A stretch of DNA of 64,000 nucleotides from Enterobacteriaceae bacterium B14 (GTDB taxonomy: Bacteria > Pseudomonadota > Gammaproteobacteria > Enterobacterales > Enterobacteriaceae). Shown here one piece after another: positions 7,394-14,224 of this stretch. Both the position numbers and the translations under genes were made by a program. The notes beneath the pieces are model-generated. The model was not told the origin of the DNA. It worked only from the letters and a program-made list of their open reading frames with translations, and did not search any database. Location of the stretch: assembly GCA_000307305.1 (NCBI GenBank), contig DF158889.1:16985-80984 (forward strand). Direction: 5' to 3'. Each line of letters begins with the position of its first letter. Position 1 is the first letter of the stretch.

Positions 7394-7767
7394 ACGCAAT
7401 CCTCATCGTCACGCTTTCCTGTGTGTCATTTATTGCTTACACGCAATATAACCGGATAAATCAACTAAAGGGATTTAACGAATCCTTAGCCAAAAGCGAA
7501 AAAGAGATTAGAGAAGAGAAAGACCGGTTAAAGGACCAATACAACATCATCAATGAGGCTTTAACTCATGTCGCAGAACAAAAAGAAAAGGCAGAAGCGG
7601 AAAGCAACACATTACGAAACAATCTCAAGTCTGCGCAGCGTGGCAATAGTGCTTCTCGTGTTCCTGTTCCTGCTGATGTTATCAGGATGCAGAAGTCAGC
7701 CATTGACGAAACCAATAGAAAATTTACCGCTGCCGGAAGTACTAATAGAACCGTGTCTACTCCCTGA
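7381..7767 (+). CDS. i-spanin (Rz-like)
   Basis: A 128-residue protein with an N-terminal membrane anchor (residues 5-21) followed by a long charged coiled coil (about 27-90, KSEKEIREEKDRLKDQ), the layout of Rz inner-membrane spanins. A lipoprotein ORF with the o-spanin layout starts inside it in another frame (7568-7891), the classic nested Rz/Rz1 organisation. Together they would fuse inner and outer membranes in the last step of lysis. Confidence 0.85.
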   Translation: MPKINAILIVTLSCVSFIAYTQYNRINQLKGFNESLAKSEKEIREEKDRLKDQYNIINEALTHVAEQKEKAEAESNTLRNNLKSAQRGNSASRVPVPADVIRMQKSAIDETNRKFTAAGSTNRTVSTP

Positions 7768-7891
7768 CTTTGATGTTAAAACTTACGGTGACTATCCTGA
7801 TTATGTTGAGCGGGTTCGTCTGGCAGTAGAGAAATGCAACTACAACAATGCCGCAATACGGGATATAAACAAAAAGACATTAAGTTGGTAA
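7568..7891 (+). CDS. o-spanin lipoprotein (Rz1-like), nested in Rz
   Basis: Read in a different frame inside the Rz-like gene. It has a lipoprotein signal with lipobox LMLSGC (Cys near residue 41), then a short proline-containing periplasmic part (PIENLPLPE) as in Rz1. At 107 residues it is longer than lambda Rz1. The long pre-lipobox stretch from ATG 7568 makes the start uncertain; a GTG nearer the hydrophobic run is possible. Confidence 0.8.
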   Translation: MSQNKKKRQKRKATHYETISSLRSVAIVLLVFLFLLMLSGCRSQPLTKPIENLPLPEVLIEPCLLPDFDVKTYGDYPDYVERVRLAVEKCNYNNAAIRDINKKTLSW

Positions 7892-7895
7892 CAAA

Positions 7896-8177
7896 ATGAT
7901 TATTTATATTGCCGGACCGATGAGCGGTCTAGATGATTGTAATCGTGCAGCATTCAATGCTGTAGCAAAAAGACTAAGTTTCAACGGCGATACACCGCTA
8001 AATCCCGCATTGTTACCGCATGGACTTAGTCAGCATCAATATATGGATATCTGTTTTGCTATGCTCCGGTCTGCAGAAGCTATTTACTTACTAAAAGGCT
8101 GGGAGGCAAGTGCTGGTGCCTCTGCGGAGTACCATTATGCATACAAGATGGGTTTGAAAGTATTTAACCAATGCTAA
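7896..8177 (+). CDS. DUF4406 / nucleoside deoxyribosyltransferase-like protein
   Basis: A 93-residue protein beginning IYIAGPMSGLDD and containing NPALLPHGL and a SAEAIYLLKGWEASAGASAE segment, the signature of the DUF4406 group related to nucleoside 2-deoxyribosyltransferases. This family is common in phages; a role in nucleotide metabolism or modification is inferred from the fold. It follows the spanins by 4 nt but is probably not a lysis gene. Confidence 0.8.
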   Translation: MIIYIAGPMSGLDDCNRAAFNAVAKRLSFNGDTPLNPALLPHGLSQHQYMDICFAMLRSAEAIYLLKGWEASAGASAEYHYAYKMGLKVFNQC

Positions 8178-8199
8178 TTGTTTTTTGACAAAAAGACGT

Positions 8200-8217
8200 A
8201 ATGATAAAAACATCATC
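8200..8217 (+). promoter_or_regulatory. Copy of the AT-rich operator-like site
   Basis: AATGATAAAAACATCATC, followed by TTATGAT. Seventeen bases match the immI-upstream site in inverse orientation. It lies at the start of a 355-bp gap that otherwise holds an inverted repeat CACAC/GTGTG (about 8300-8315), a possible promoter and a tiny ORF. Confidence 0.45.
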
Positions 8218-8333
8218 TCTTATGATTTTAATTTTAAAATCAAATAATAGTTAAAAAACATTTTGAACAATTTTACACGCTGGCTTATTTGTGCTTTTCA
8301 CACAGTTACGTGTGTCAAATTCCCTGCAAATAA

Positions 8334-8362
8334 TTGACTATACATTTTGTGTAAAGTAATCT
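8334..8362 (+). promoter_or_regulatory. Possible sigma70-type promoter
   Basis: TTGACT (8334-8339), a 17-bp spacer, then TAATCT (8357-8362). The -35 is good and the -10 weak. It would transcribe the tiny ORF at 8430 and read toward the terminator at 8493-8518. Confidence 0.35.
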
Positions 8363-8429
8363 TGAATCCAATAACTAAACGCGTTTTTTTCAGTTTAAGT
8401 TACATTTTCAAAATCGCAGGAGGTAATTC

Positions 8430-8465
8430 ATGAAAAAAATATGTGATGAATTCGATGGTTTCTAG
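8430..8465 (+). CDS. Possible 11-codon leader ORF
   Basis: ATG 8430 is preceded by an excellent CAGGAGG site and encodes MKKICDEFDGF before TAG. A strong terminator follows 27 bp later and the next gene starts just after it. The layout suggests a leader peptide or attenuator, but translation is unproven. Confidence 0.35.
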   Translation: MKKICDEFDGF

Positions 8466-8492
8466 ACCATAGTTAACCTCTATGAGTATGAG

Positions 8493-8518
8493 GCGGGGAT
8501 AATTACCCCGCTTTTTTT
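8493..8518 (+). terminator. Rho-independent terminator / attenuator
   Basis: GCGGGG, seven-base loop, CCCCGC, then seven Ts. It lies 15 bp before the start of the 8533 gene. Confidence 0.8.
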
Positions 8519-8532
8519 ATGGATGAAAAATT

Positions 8533-9039
8533 ATGACATTAGACGCTGCAACCCTACAGATGATTAGTAACGTTATTGTTTTTTTTGGTGTAGTTGTCGC
8601 CATTTTCACAATTATCTACAACGTTCGTACCGCAAAAAAAATTCAGACAGCCAACTTCTTGTTTGAAAGTCGCCAAGATCTTCAATACATAGAAGCACTG
8701 CACATCCTTAAAAAAGTACATCGCTCAGGAAAATCCTTCCGGTCTTACGTTTTCCCATCAGAAGGAGGGAAAATATCCGAAGACGAAATGGTTGAACGCC
8801 GCAAAATCCAGTACATCCTGAATTTTTATGAAAGAGTAGCAATCGGCATCGACAATAATATTTATGATGAAACAATGATAAAGAGGACATCATTCACTAC
8901 TGTTATAGAAACGTATGACATTGCCGAACCGCTGATCAAGGCGATTAGAGAGAACATTAAATCAGACAGTACCTATCAAGAATTTGAATGGCTGGTTAAT
9001 CGTTGGAAGAGCGATCCGCTAAAGAAAAGTAGCTATTAA
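8533..9039 (+). CDS. DUF4760-like membrane-anchored protein
   Basis: A 168-residue protein with one N-terminal transmembrane segment (about residues 10-29) and a cytosolic helical part. The segment RRKIQYILNFYERVAIGI is typical of DUF4760 proteins, whose function is unknown. It sits alone behind a terminator with no strong ribosome site visible, so it may depend on read-through. Possibly a cargo or exclusion-type gene; this is inference. Confidence 0.6.
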   Translation: MTLDAATLQMISNVIVFFGVVVAIFTIIYNVRTAKKIQTANFLFESRQDLQYIEALHILKKVHRSGKSFRSYVFPSEGGKISEDEMVERRKIQYILNFYERVAIGIDNNIYDETMIKRTSFTTVIETYDIAEPLIKAIRENIKSDSTYQEFEWLVNRWKSDPLKKSSY

Positions 9040-9069
9040 AATACTTTTGATGAGTGGCCCAAAAAGGGC

Positions 9070-9597
9070 CTATTCCCCATCAGGTTCCCACGCTTCGCTA
9101 AATTCGTCATTTTCAAATAGTTCAGCCAATCCTGATATTTGTTTCAGCCTCAAAACCTCATCGGCATCCATCCCTAGTTCTTTTGCTATTTTTTCATCAC
9201 CCCAATTTCTGCGTGACAGTTCAATGACAATGTCACTCATTGAGCTGATCTTATGTTTACCTCTTGCTCTGTTGTGCCTGATCGTTGATGCCATACGATC
9301 GCTTCTTTCGGTACTGGACTTGTTTACGACAACCACCGGCAAATGAGACATTTTCTTTTTCTTGCCAACCAAGTTACGGTGATAGCCGTCAATAACTTCA
9401 TAATGCCCATCAACTTCCCATACAACTATCGGCTGAGTATATCCATCAGCATCAATACTCGTTTCAAGCAATGCCATCTCTGGTGGCGCCACACTATTGG
9501 GGTTGTAATCATTGGCAACCACCAGCTCAGAACGAACCCATATAACATGACTAACAGGATGATCTAGAATCCAGTCAGGGAGTTTTTCTTCTTGCAT
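9070..9597 (-). CDS. ibrB: IbrB-like ParB/Srx-fold protein
   Basis: A 175-residue protein from ATG 9597, chosen for the AAAGGAG site and because it overlaps the end of the upstream gene by about 34 nt. It has the ParB/sulfiredoxin nuclease-like core: LVVANDYNPNSV, then YTQPIVVW, then EVIDGYHR, as in ParB N-terminal domains that bind and hydrolyse nucleotides, followed by an HTH-like region (EKIAKELGMDADEVLRLKQ). Paired with a PAPS-reductase-like gene it matches the ibrA-ibrB pair found in E. coli prophages. Here it is last in a five-gene operon that also contains a CasA-like gene. The biochemical role is unknown. Confidence 0.8.
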   Translation of the reverse strand: MQEEKLPDWILDHPVSHVIWVRSELVVANDYNPNSVAPPEMALLETSIDADGYTQPIVVWEVDGHYEVIDGYHRNLVGKKKKMSHLPVVVVNKSSTERSDRMASTIRHNRARGKHKISSMSDIVIELSRRNWGDEKIAKELGMDADEVLRLKQISGLAELFENDEFSEAWEPDGE

Positions 9598-10796
9598 TCG
9601 TCTCGCTCCTTTTTCTTTCTTTTCATATATTGTTCGTAATGAAACCCATGTTTTGTTTGAGTAAATGACAATCCCTTGGCCCAATAGTCATTTTTTAACA
9701 GCATTTTTGCGATCCTTCGCCAGGACGGTGCCTTCTTTGCCGCCTCTTCCTTCGGGTCAGCTTCATCGGGTATTCCGTTAGGGAACCCCTTTCTTGCATA
9801 CCATCCTAAAAACGTGTGTATTTTGTTTTTATAATGCTCTGACATGTGATCGGGTAGGCTAGCTAAAATGACCTCGCAAAATGATTGCCAGGTATGGCCA
9901 TCCGGTTTTGATATTTTCACCTGCCCGCTACCATTTCCGCTCAGTTTTACAAACTCTGAACCGCTATTTACCCCAGCCACACGAGCAACAACACGTGACC
10001 ATGTTTCTGGCTCAATAACATGGTACAACCATAACCCCTTACGCTGATCGTCTCCATACGGCTGGCAGATGCGCTGTTGATGTATGGATAGCCCAGCTCG
10101 GTTCATTAGGTCGTATAACCTGTTATACGATTTCTTAAACTTGCCAACATACGTCCATATATCCGTTGTTTTCCAGTCGTATAATGGATAAGCGTTATAG
10201 ACAAAGCTTTTATAAAGTTTCGTTGTCCAACAATGATTTTTAAACGTTTCTTTTTTCTTGTTGCTGATGGTTCTGTACCTATTAAGACTTTCATCCGTTC
10301 GGATACCAACAAAACACGCACAGGGCATATTATTTGAGTACCATTTACCGAATTCTGGCACGAACTCTTCAAACTCCATCCCTCGCTTGAAAAAAGGGAA
10401 GTAATCTTCATCAATGATTGAGCGCGAGTCGGGTTCTCTAACCCATGACGATTTACTATCTGGATCCCAACAAAGCCATTTGGGTTCATAAACACTAACG
10501 GCATTTCTTAATGCGATAGGTAGCGCCACCCAATACAGTTCTATAACGTCACTGTACTCGTTGAGCATTTCATCTATATGCTCGATCGTGAGTTTATATT
10601 GGGCCTCAAGGTCAACAATCAGAACGGCAAATTTAACCCCCCTTTTTCTTGCCTCTGTTGCGACAAGATGCAACATGACGGAACTGTCTTTCCCTCCCGA
10701 AAATGAAAGGTAGATTTTAGGAAATGCATCAAAAACTTCAGAAATTCGCCCCTGCGCCGCTGTAAGCACATCTATACAAAGTCCTCTTTTAGCCAC
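9564..10796 (-). CDS. ibrA: IbrA/CysH-like PAPS-reductase superfamily enzyme
   Basis: A 410-residue member of the adenine-nucleotide alpha-hydrolase superfamily. The PP-loop SFSGGKDSSVML is at about residues 30-41, with a Cys-containing block CACFVGIRTDES and YPLYDWKTTDIW further on; a C-terminal domain with many Lys residues completes it. IbrA (DUF3440-type) proteins share this layout. The start overlaps the preceding gene by 25 nt. PAPS-reductase-like (CysH) proteins also accompany type IV-B CRISPR-like loci on plasmids, notable here because a Cas8-type large-subunit homologue lies two genes upstream. The link is inference. Confidence 0.8.
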   Translation of the reverse strand: MAKRGLCIDVLTAAQGRISEVFDAFPKIYLSFSGGKDSSVMLHLVATEARKRGVKFAVLIVDLEAQYKLTIEHIDEMLNEYSDVIELYWVALPIALRNAVSVYEPKWLCWDPDSKSSWVREPDSRSIIDEDYFPFFKRGMEFEEFVPEFGKWYSNNMPCACFVGIRTDESLNRYRTISNKKKETFKNHCWTTKLYKSFVYNAYPLYDWKTTDIWTYVGKFKKSYNRLYDLMNRAGLSIHQQRICQPYGDDQRKGLWLYHVIEPETWSRVVARVAGVNSGSEFVKLSGNGSGQVKISKPDGHTWQSFCEVILASLPDHMSEHYKNKIHTFLGWYARKGFPNGIPDEADPKEEAAKKAPSWRRIAKMLLKNDYWAKGLSFTQTKHGFHYEQYMKRKKKERDECKKKNSLTGF

Positions 10797-11200
10797 TTTG
10801 CCACCTCCCTTAATTCATTGATAGCGGCACGCGTTTTACTGCCAGAGAAAGAATTCATATCCATATCTAAAAGACTTTTCTTTGTGTACTTCTGAAATAT
10901 GGATAGCTGAATAAAGACTTCGTTCTCTTTTGCATCAAAAAAGGAGTTATCATAAAACCTAACTGGTAACAGGCTATTTTGACTCCAAATTTTAAAATAG
11001 ACTCTAATTACTCCATTTTTGATGTAGATTGAGGGGGCTATCACCGCCCTCAGTTTTTCCGTGCCTTTAATGAAGGCCGCAACCTTGAGTGCTTCAGATT
11101 GCGATATACCTTTATCAAAAACGATGAAATCCGCGAAATCAAAAAGATCTTGTTCGTTTACCAAAGAATTCACCCGTTGCGTAGTAATTGGCCATAACAC
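10772..11200 (-). CDS. Unknown small protein between CasA-like and IbrA-like genes
   Basis: Up to 142 residues from GTG 11200; another GTG at 11173 is equally possible. The first codons overlap the end of the CasA-like gene in another frame. The protein is mixed alpha/beta with a basic helical C-terminus (SGSKTRAAINELREVAKWLK). I do not recognise a family. Its fixed place in the overlapping operon suggests it works with its neighbours. Its size is compatible with a small helical or accessory subunit, but nothing shows it to be Cas11. Confidence 0.55.
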   Translation of the reverse strand: MLWPITTQRVNSLVNEQDLFDFADFIVFDKGISQSEALKVAAFIKGTEKLRAVIAPSIYIKNGVIRVYFKIWSQNSLLPVRFYDNSFFDAKENEVFIQLSIFQKYTKKSLLDMDMNSFSGSKTRAAINELREVAKWLKEDFV

Positions 11201-12299
11201 TAGAAATTGCGTCTCTTCTTTGTTTAGAGAGGCTTAAAGTGTTTTCTGGAATCATCTCTTGGTAAACATCAAACGCCGCTTCGCCCTCATCCATTCCAGA
11301 TAGAAGCCGCGCAGCCATATTCTTTCTCGCATCTACAACGCAACCCGCATCGTATTCAGTAGGTTTATTGCTTCTGCCTTTCAATTGCCATGTAGCCTTG
11401 CTTAACTGCATCAGCATTTTACGGGGGAAAGCCTCCCGTAACTTAAACCGTTCGTGCACAACCAATTTCAAGCTGGCTTTATCATAAAACGTACTGAAAC
11501 ATAGAATGTCATCGCCTATTTTGGCATTCTCAGTAATGGAAACTGGCGGTATAGCAACGGCGCTATCAAATGCGGCTCCATCCATGATGTCGATTAGAGT
11601 TTGAGTCGGGGTAATTGCATATTTTCTGCCTGATATTGTTTGTGCTAAATGAGGGTTTTCCACTGGATCAGGCCGCTCAGCCAGACCTTTTTTATAAAAA
11701 TGGGTGATGGTCGGTTTTTCACTACCACAGATCCCACATGGAATATCGCTGTTTGCATCATCAAGCCAGTATTGGCAGGCTTCTGAGAAATAGGCATTGA
11801 TAGCTTGCTTTTCTTTAGTCAGATTGGCATTAACCGTTTTTTCTACCGTATCTTTTATTATCAGATAAATAGCGTTATGGAATAAACGTGCGGGATAATA
11901 TCCCTGCCCAGCAGCACCAGCAAATTGGGATTGCGTATACAGTGCGATATGGGCGCATTCAGTACACATAGCAGCACAGCCACCGCGCTTAACAAAGAAG
12001 TCAGTATTGTGCTTTATAGCGTTCGCGCCAGGTGATTCCAGCAATAGGGTTCCAATAGGGAATAATTTTCCTTCTTTTGCTGAGACTCTTTGCAGGAATC
12101 GAGTTGGGTTATCGCCTAATGATTCAACGTAGTCAGTGTTTTTTAGCCCTATCAGTAACAACTTAATAGCAAAATCAAAATCGCTTCTCCCTGTACTAAT
12201 CGATAACTCGGAGAGAGATTGAACCTCAGAGACAGAACAATGCGACCGCTTTCCGCCAACGACTACGGGTATCCATGCATCAGTCAATATATTCATCAC
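11139..12299 (-). CDS. Orphan Cse1/CasA (Cas8e)-like protein
   Basis: A 386-residue protein. The N-terminus NILTDAWIPVVVGGK matches the Cse1/CasA start (N-L-x-(D/E)-x-WIPV). Next come a D-F-A-x-KLLLIGL helix, FFVKRGG, and a first zinc pair in CTECAHIALYTQSQFAGAAGQGY, the conserved CxxC-A-ALYTQ block of CasA. A second pair, CGICGSEKPTITHFYKKG, is followed by NPHLA, as in the Cse1 zinc ribbon. It is shorter than E. coli CasA (about 500 residues), consistent with loss of much of the C-terminal four-helix bundle. No cas7, cas5, cas6, cas3 or CRISPR array is nearby. The neighbours are an XRE regulator and a CysH/IbrA-like enzyme. In type I-E systems CasA recognises the PAM and recruits Cas3; what a stand-alone homologue does is unknown. 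Confidence 0.75.
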   Translation of the reverse strand: MMNILTDAWIPVVVGGKRSHCSVSEVQSLSELSISTGRSDFDFAIKLLLIGLKNTDYVESLGDNPTRFLQRVSAKEGKLFPIGTLLLESPGANAIKHNTDFFVKRGGCAAMCTECAHIALYTQSQFAGAAGQGYYPARLFHNAIYLIIKDTVEKTVNANLTKEKQAINAYFSEACQYWLDDANSDIPCGICGSEKPTITHFYKKGLAERPDPVENPHLAQTISGRKYAITPTQTLIDIMDGAAFDSAVAIPPVSITENAKIGDDILCFSTFYDKASLKLVVHERFKLREAFPRKMLMQLSKATWQLKGRSNKPTEYDAGCVVDARKNMAARLLSGMDEGEAAFDVYQEMIPENTLSLSKQRRDAISSVMANYYATGEFFGKRTRSF

Positions 12300-12708
12300 G
12301 ATAATCCCCCTCTCCTTCTCCTAACTTAGAGTATTTTTCTGCAATAGCATGCAGGTCTAATAGGTTAGTTGTTTCATAAACATGATTGTTAACATCATCA
12401 ATGGCAGCCATTCGATACTGGATGTCGCTATAGGTATAGTGATCAACAATGGCATGGATCATTTCCAGCGTAATACCATCTCCGCTAACAATGTTGTTTT
12501 TAGCGTATTCCACCCACTCATCGAGCAGACCCTGCGAATGAATAAAGACAAGGATTCGAATAGCTGTATCTGCAATAGCAGAAGGCATCGCAGTGCCATC
12601 TCTCCAATTGTTATACGTAGACCGAGTTACATGTAACGCACTAGAAAAATCAGTGTGGGTTTTAAACCCCATTCGTGTTCTATATTCTTCCATTTCTTGC
12701 GGCGTCAT
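12280..12708 (-). CDS. HTH regulator of the CasA-like operon
   Basis: A 142-residue protein with an N-terminal XRE-like helix-turn-helix (RMGFKTHTDFSSALHVTRSTYNNWRDG, about residues 12-38) and an acidic C-terminal part. First gene of the minus-strand operon; its end overlaps the CasA-like start by 20 nt. It is divergent from parF. A perfect 9-base inverted repeat (12720-12728 and 12766-12774) flanks its likely promoter and is a candidate operator for autoregulation. The C-terminus may sense a ligand or partner; unknown. Confidence 0.7.
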   Translation of the reverse strand: MTPQEMEEYRTRMGFKTHTDFSSALHVTRSTYNNWRDGTAMPSAIADTAIRILVFIHSQGLLDEWVEYAKNNIVSGDGITLEMIHAIVDHYTYSDIQYRMAAIDDVNNHVYETTNLLDLHAIAEKYSKLGEGEGDYRDEYID

Positions 12709-12719
12709 ATAGTTCCCCT

Positions 12720-12774
12720 TTGCAATGTCATACTAAGATGAAATCAATATGTACCATATCGGAACACATTGCAA
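12720..12774. promoter_or_regulatory. Candidate operator of the CasA-like operon
   Basis: TTGCAATGT (12720-12728) and ACATTGCAA (12766-12774) form a perfect but widely spaced inverted repeat immediately upstream of the regulator start. Confidence 0.45.
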
Positions 12775-12847
12775 CCCCCTACCCCACCACTTTTCTTAGG
12801 CTTAATATGATTTTAGACCCGACAAATGAACTTATATTATTGATATA

Positions 12848-12950
12848 TATTGTTTTGTCATTTGATTAAATAATCAAAAGATAAAAAAATAAAATGATGT
12901 ATTTGTTTTATGATTTATTGATGTTAGCATCGTTTTGTCAAATGATTAAT
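12848..12950. promoter_or_regulatory. Putative partition site / parFG operator region
   Basis: AT-rich region before parF. It contains two near-identical copies of GTTTTGTCA(T/A)(T/A)TGATTAA (about 12852-12869 and 12932-12949) and an AATGATGTATTT element related to the dispersed AT-rich sites. Centromere and operator of ParF/ParG systems lie at this place; the exact site is not defined. Confidence 0.45.
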
Positions 12951-13015
12951 TTGTATTAACATCAATACATGTTAATCTTCTTTTATCATTATCACGTGCT
13001 TAAGGGATGGAATGT

Positions 13016-13636
13016 ATGAAGGTGATCTCGTTTATTAACCCGAAGGGTGGGACAGGCAAAACAACATCGGTGATCAATGTTGCAACCTGCCTAGTGAATA
13101 GCGGTTATAAAGTTGCTGTTGTTGATACCGATCCACAGATGAGCCTGACGAACTGGAATAAAAACGATAAGGCTAACTTCGATGTTTACACAGCATCATC
13201 AGAGAAAGACGTTTATCAGGTAAGAAAAGATTTGTCTGGGTATGACCTCACGGTTATTGATGGCGCAGGTTCATTATCAGTTATCACATCGGCCGCAATT
13301 ATGGTGAGCGACCTCGTCATTATTCCTGTTAGCCCATCACCATTAGATTTCTCGGCATCCAGTAGTGTTGCAGCGGTACTTGAGGCCCAAGCCTACAGCC
13401 GTAAAGTTGAAGCTAAATATCTCATCACAAGAAAAATTGATAATGCAGCGATGTTAACCTTGTTGAAGGACAGCATTGATGAAACAGGTTTAGGTCGATT
13501 TAAAACGGCCCTGACCAATAGGCAGACCTATGTTAAAACCTGCGTTGACGGCAACACCGTATTTGATACAAAGGACGGCGCTGCAAAAGGTGAGGTTGAG
13601 GTTTTGACAAAAGAAATTATTGATTCTTTGATGTAA
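13016..13636 (+). CDS. parF: ParF-type partition ATPase
   Basis: A 206-residue ParA-superfamily (type Ib) ATPase. It starts MKVISFINPKGGTGKTTSVI with the deviant Walker A KGGTGKT; Walker A' is VVDTDPQMSL, with TVIDGAGS and VIIPVSPSPLDFSA further on. It is very close to TP228 ParF along its length. I chose ATG 13016 because it gives the family's length and start; the in-frame ATG at 13007 adds three residues. With ParG it positions the plasmid prophage copies before division. Confidence 0.95.
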   Translation: MKVISFINPKGGTGKTTSVINVATCLVNSGYKVAVVDTDPQMSLTNWNKNDKANFDVYTASSEKDVYQVRKDLSGYDLTVIDGAGSLSVITSAAIMVSDLVIIPVSPSPLDFSASSSVAAVLEAQAYSRKVEAKYLITRKIDNAAMLTLLKDSIDETGLGRFKTALTNRQTYVKTCVDGNTVFDTKDGAAKGEVEVLTKEIIDSLM

Positions 13637-13691
13637 TGATGATTTTATCATAAAATTAAATCATCATTTGAGATTATGAGGAAAGAAGATT

Positions 13692-13925
13692 ATGGCGCTA
13701 GTCCCACAGTCTAAAAATAAATCAGTAATGCCATTTGGTGATCATGAACATCGAGATCTAAATCGTATTATTGCTGTCGACCCAAATAAAAAACCTCGTA
13801 GAATTCAAGTTGAAGTTGAGGACTCTATCCACGCAGACTTTAAGGTCGCTTGTGCCAAGAAGGGCGTGAATATGAAAGAGGTCATTACTGATCTGATTAA
13901 AAATTGGGTTAATCAAAATAAATAA
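13692..13925 (+). CDS. parG: ParG-type centromere-binding protein
   Basis: A 77-residue ribbon-helix-helix protein. A disordered N-terminus is followed by RRIQVEVEDSIHADFKVACAKKGVNM and a C-terminal helix ending NWVNQNK, the same length and pattern as TP228 ParG. It should bind the par site, repress the operon and stimulate ParF. Fifty-five bp separate it from parF, and an AT-rich site with repeated ATCATCATTTG lies in that gap. Confidence 0.9.
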   Translation: MALVPQSKNKSVMPFGDHEHRDLNRIIAVDPNKKPRRIQVEVEDSIHADFKVACAKKGVNMKEVITDLIKNWVNQNK

Positions 13926-13961
13926 TCATCATTTGATGAAATAATCATTTCATCAATCAAT

Positions 13962-13991
13962 AAAACCCTCATATGACTGTATGAGGGTTTT
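13962..13991 (+). terminator. Terminator of parFG
   Basis: Twelve-base inverted repeat AAAACCCTCATA / TATGAGGGTTTT with a six-base loop. It can act in both directions. Confidence 0.75.
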
Positions 13992-14010
13992 ATCTTTATA
14001 ACCCTTCCCG

Positions 14011-14066
14011 CTTTTGAGCTTTTGAGCTTTTGAGCTTTTGAGCTTTTGAGCTTTTGAGCTTTTGAG
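14011..14066 (+). repeat. Seven tandem copies of an 8-bp unit
   Basis: CTTTTGAG repeated exactly seven times without interruption in the gap between parG and the capsid gene. Copy number could vary by slipped-strand events. No function is apparent. Confidence 0.9.
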
Positions 14067-14068
14067 TG

Positions 14069-14086
14069 AATGATAAATACATCATT
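14069..14086 (+). promoter_or_regulatory. Third copy of the AT-rich operator-like site
   Basis: AATGATAAATACATCATT followed by TGTTATGATCAT. It differs by one base from the site near immI. Confidence 0.45.
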
Positions 14087-14150
14087 TGTTATGATCATAT
14101 AACCCTTTAGTAAACTTAAAAGATTTCAAATCAAAACTGTTGCGTTAGAC

Positions 14151-14170
14151 AACACCACTTTCGCTATTCT
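14151..14170 (+). promoter_or_regulatory. Candidate late promoter before the capsid gene
   Basis: AACACCACTTTCGCTATTCT. It aligns with AACAACACTTTTGCTACTAT before the holin gene (33449-33468) and ends in a -10-like TATTCT. No good -35 is present, as expected of an activator-dependent promoter. Confidence 0.4.
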
Positions 14171-14224
14171 ACTGGCGTGAAAATGTAAATCTGATGGCGC
14201 GATCCTTGATTTTAAGGACGCAAA

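Noticed and set aside
10106..10504. Minus-strand ORF inside ibrA
   Set aside because: Different frame of a well-supported PP-loop enzyme; no ribosome site and atypical composition.
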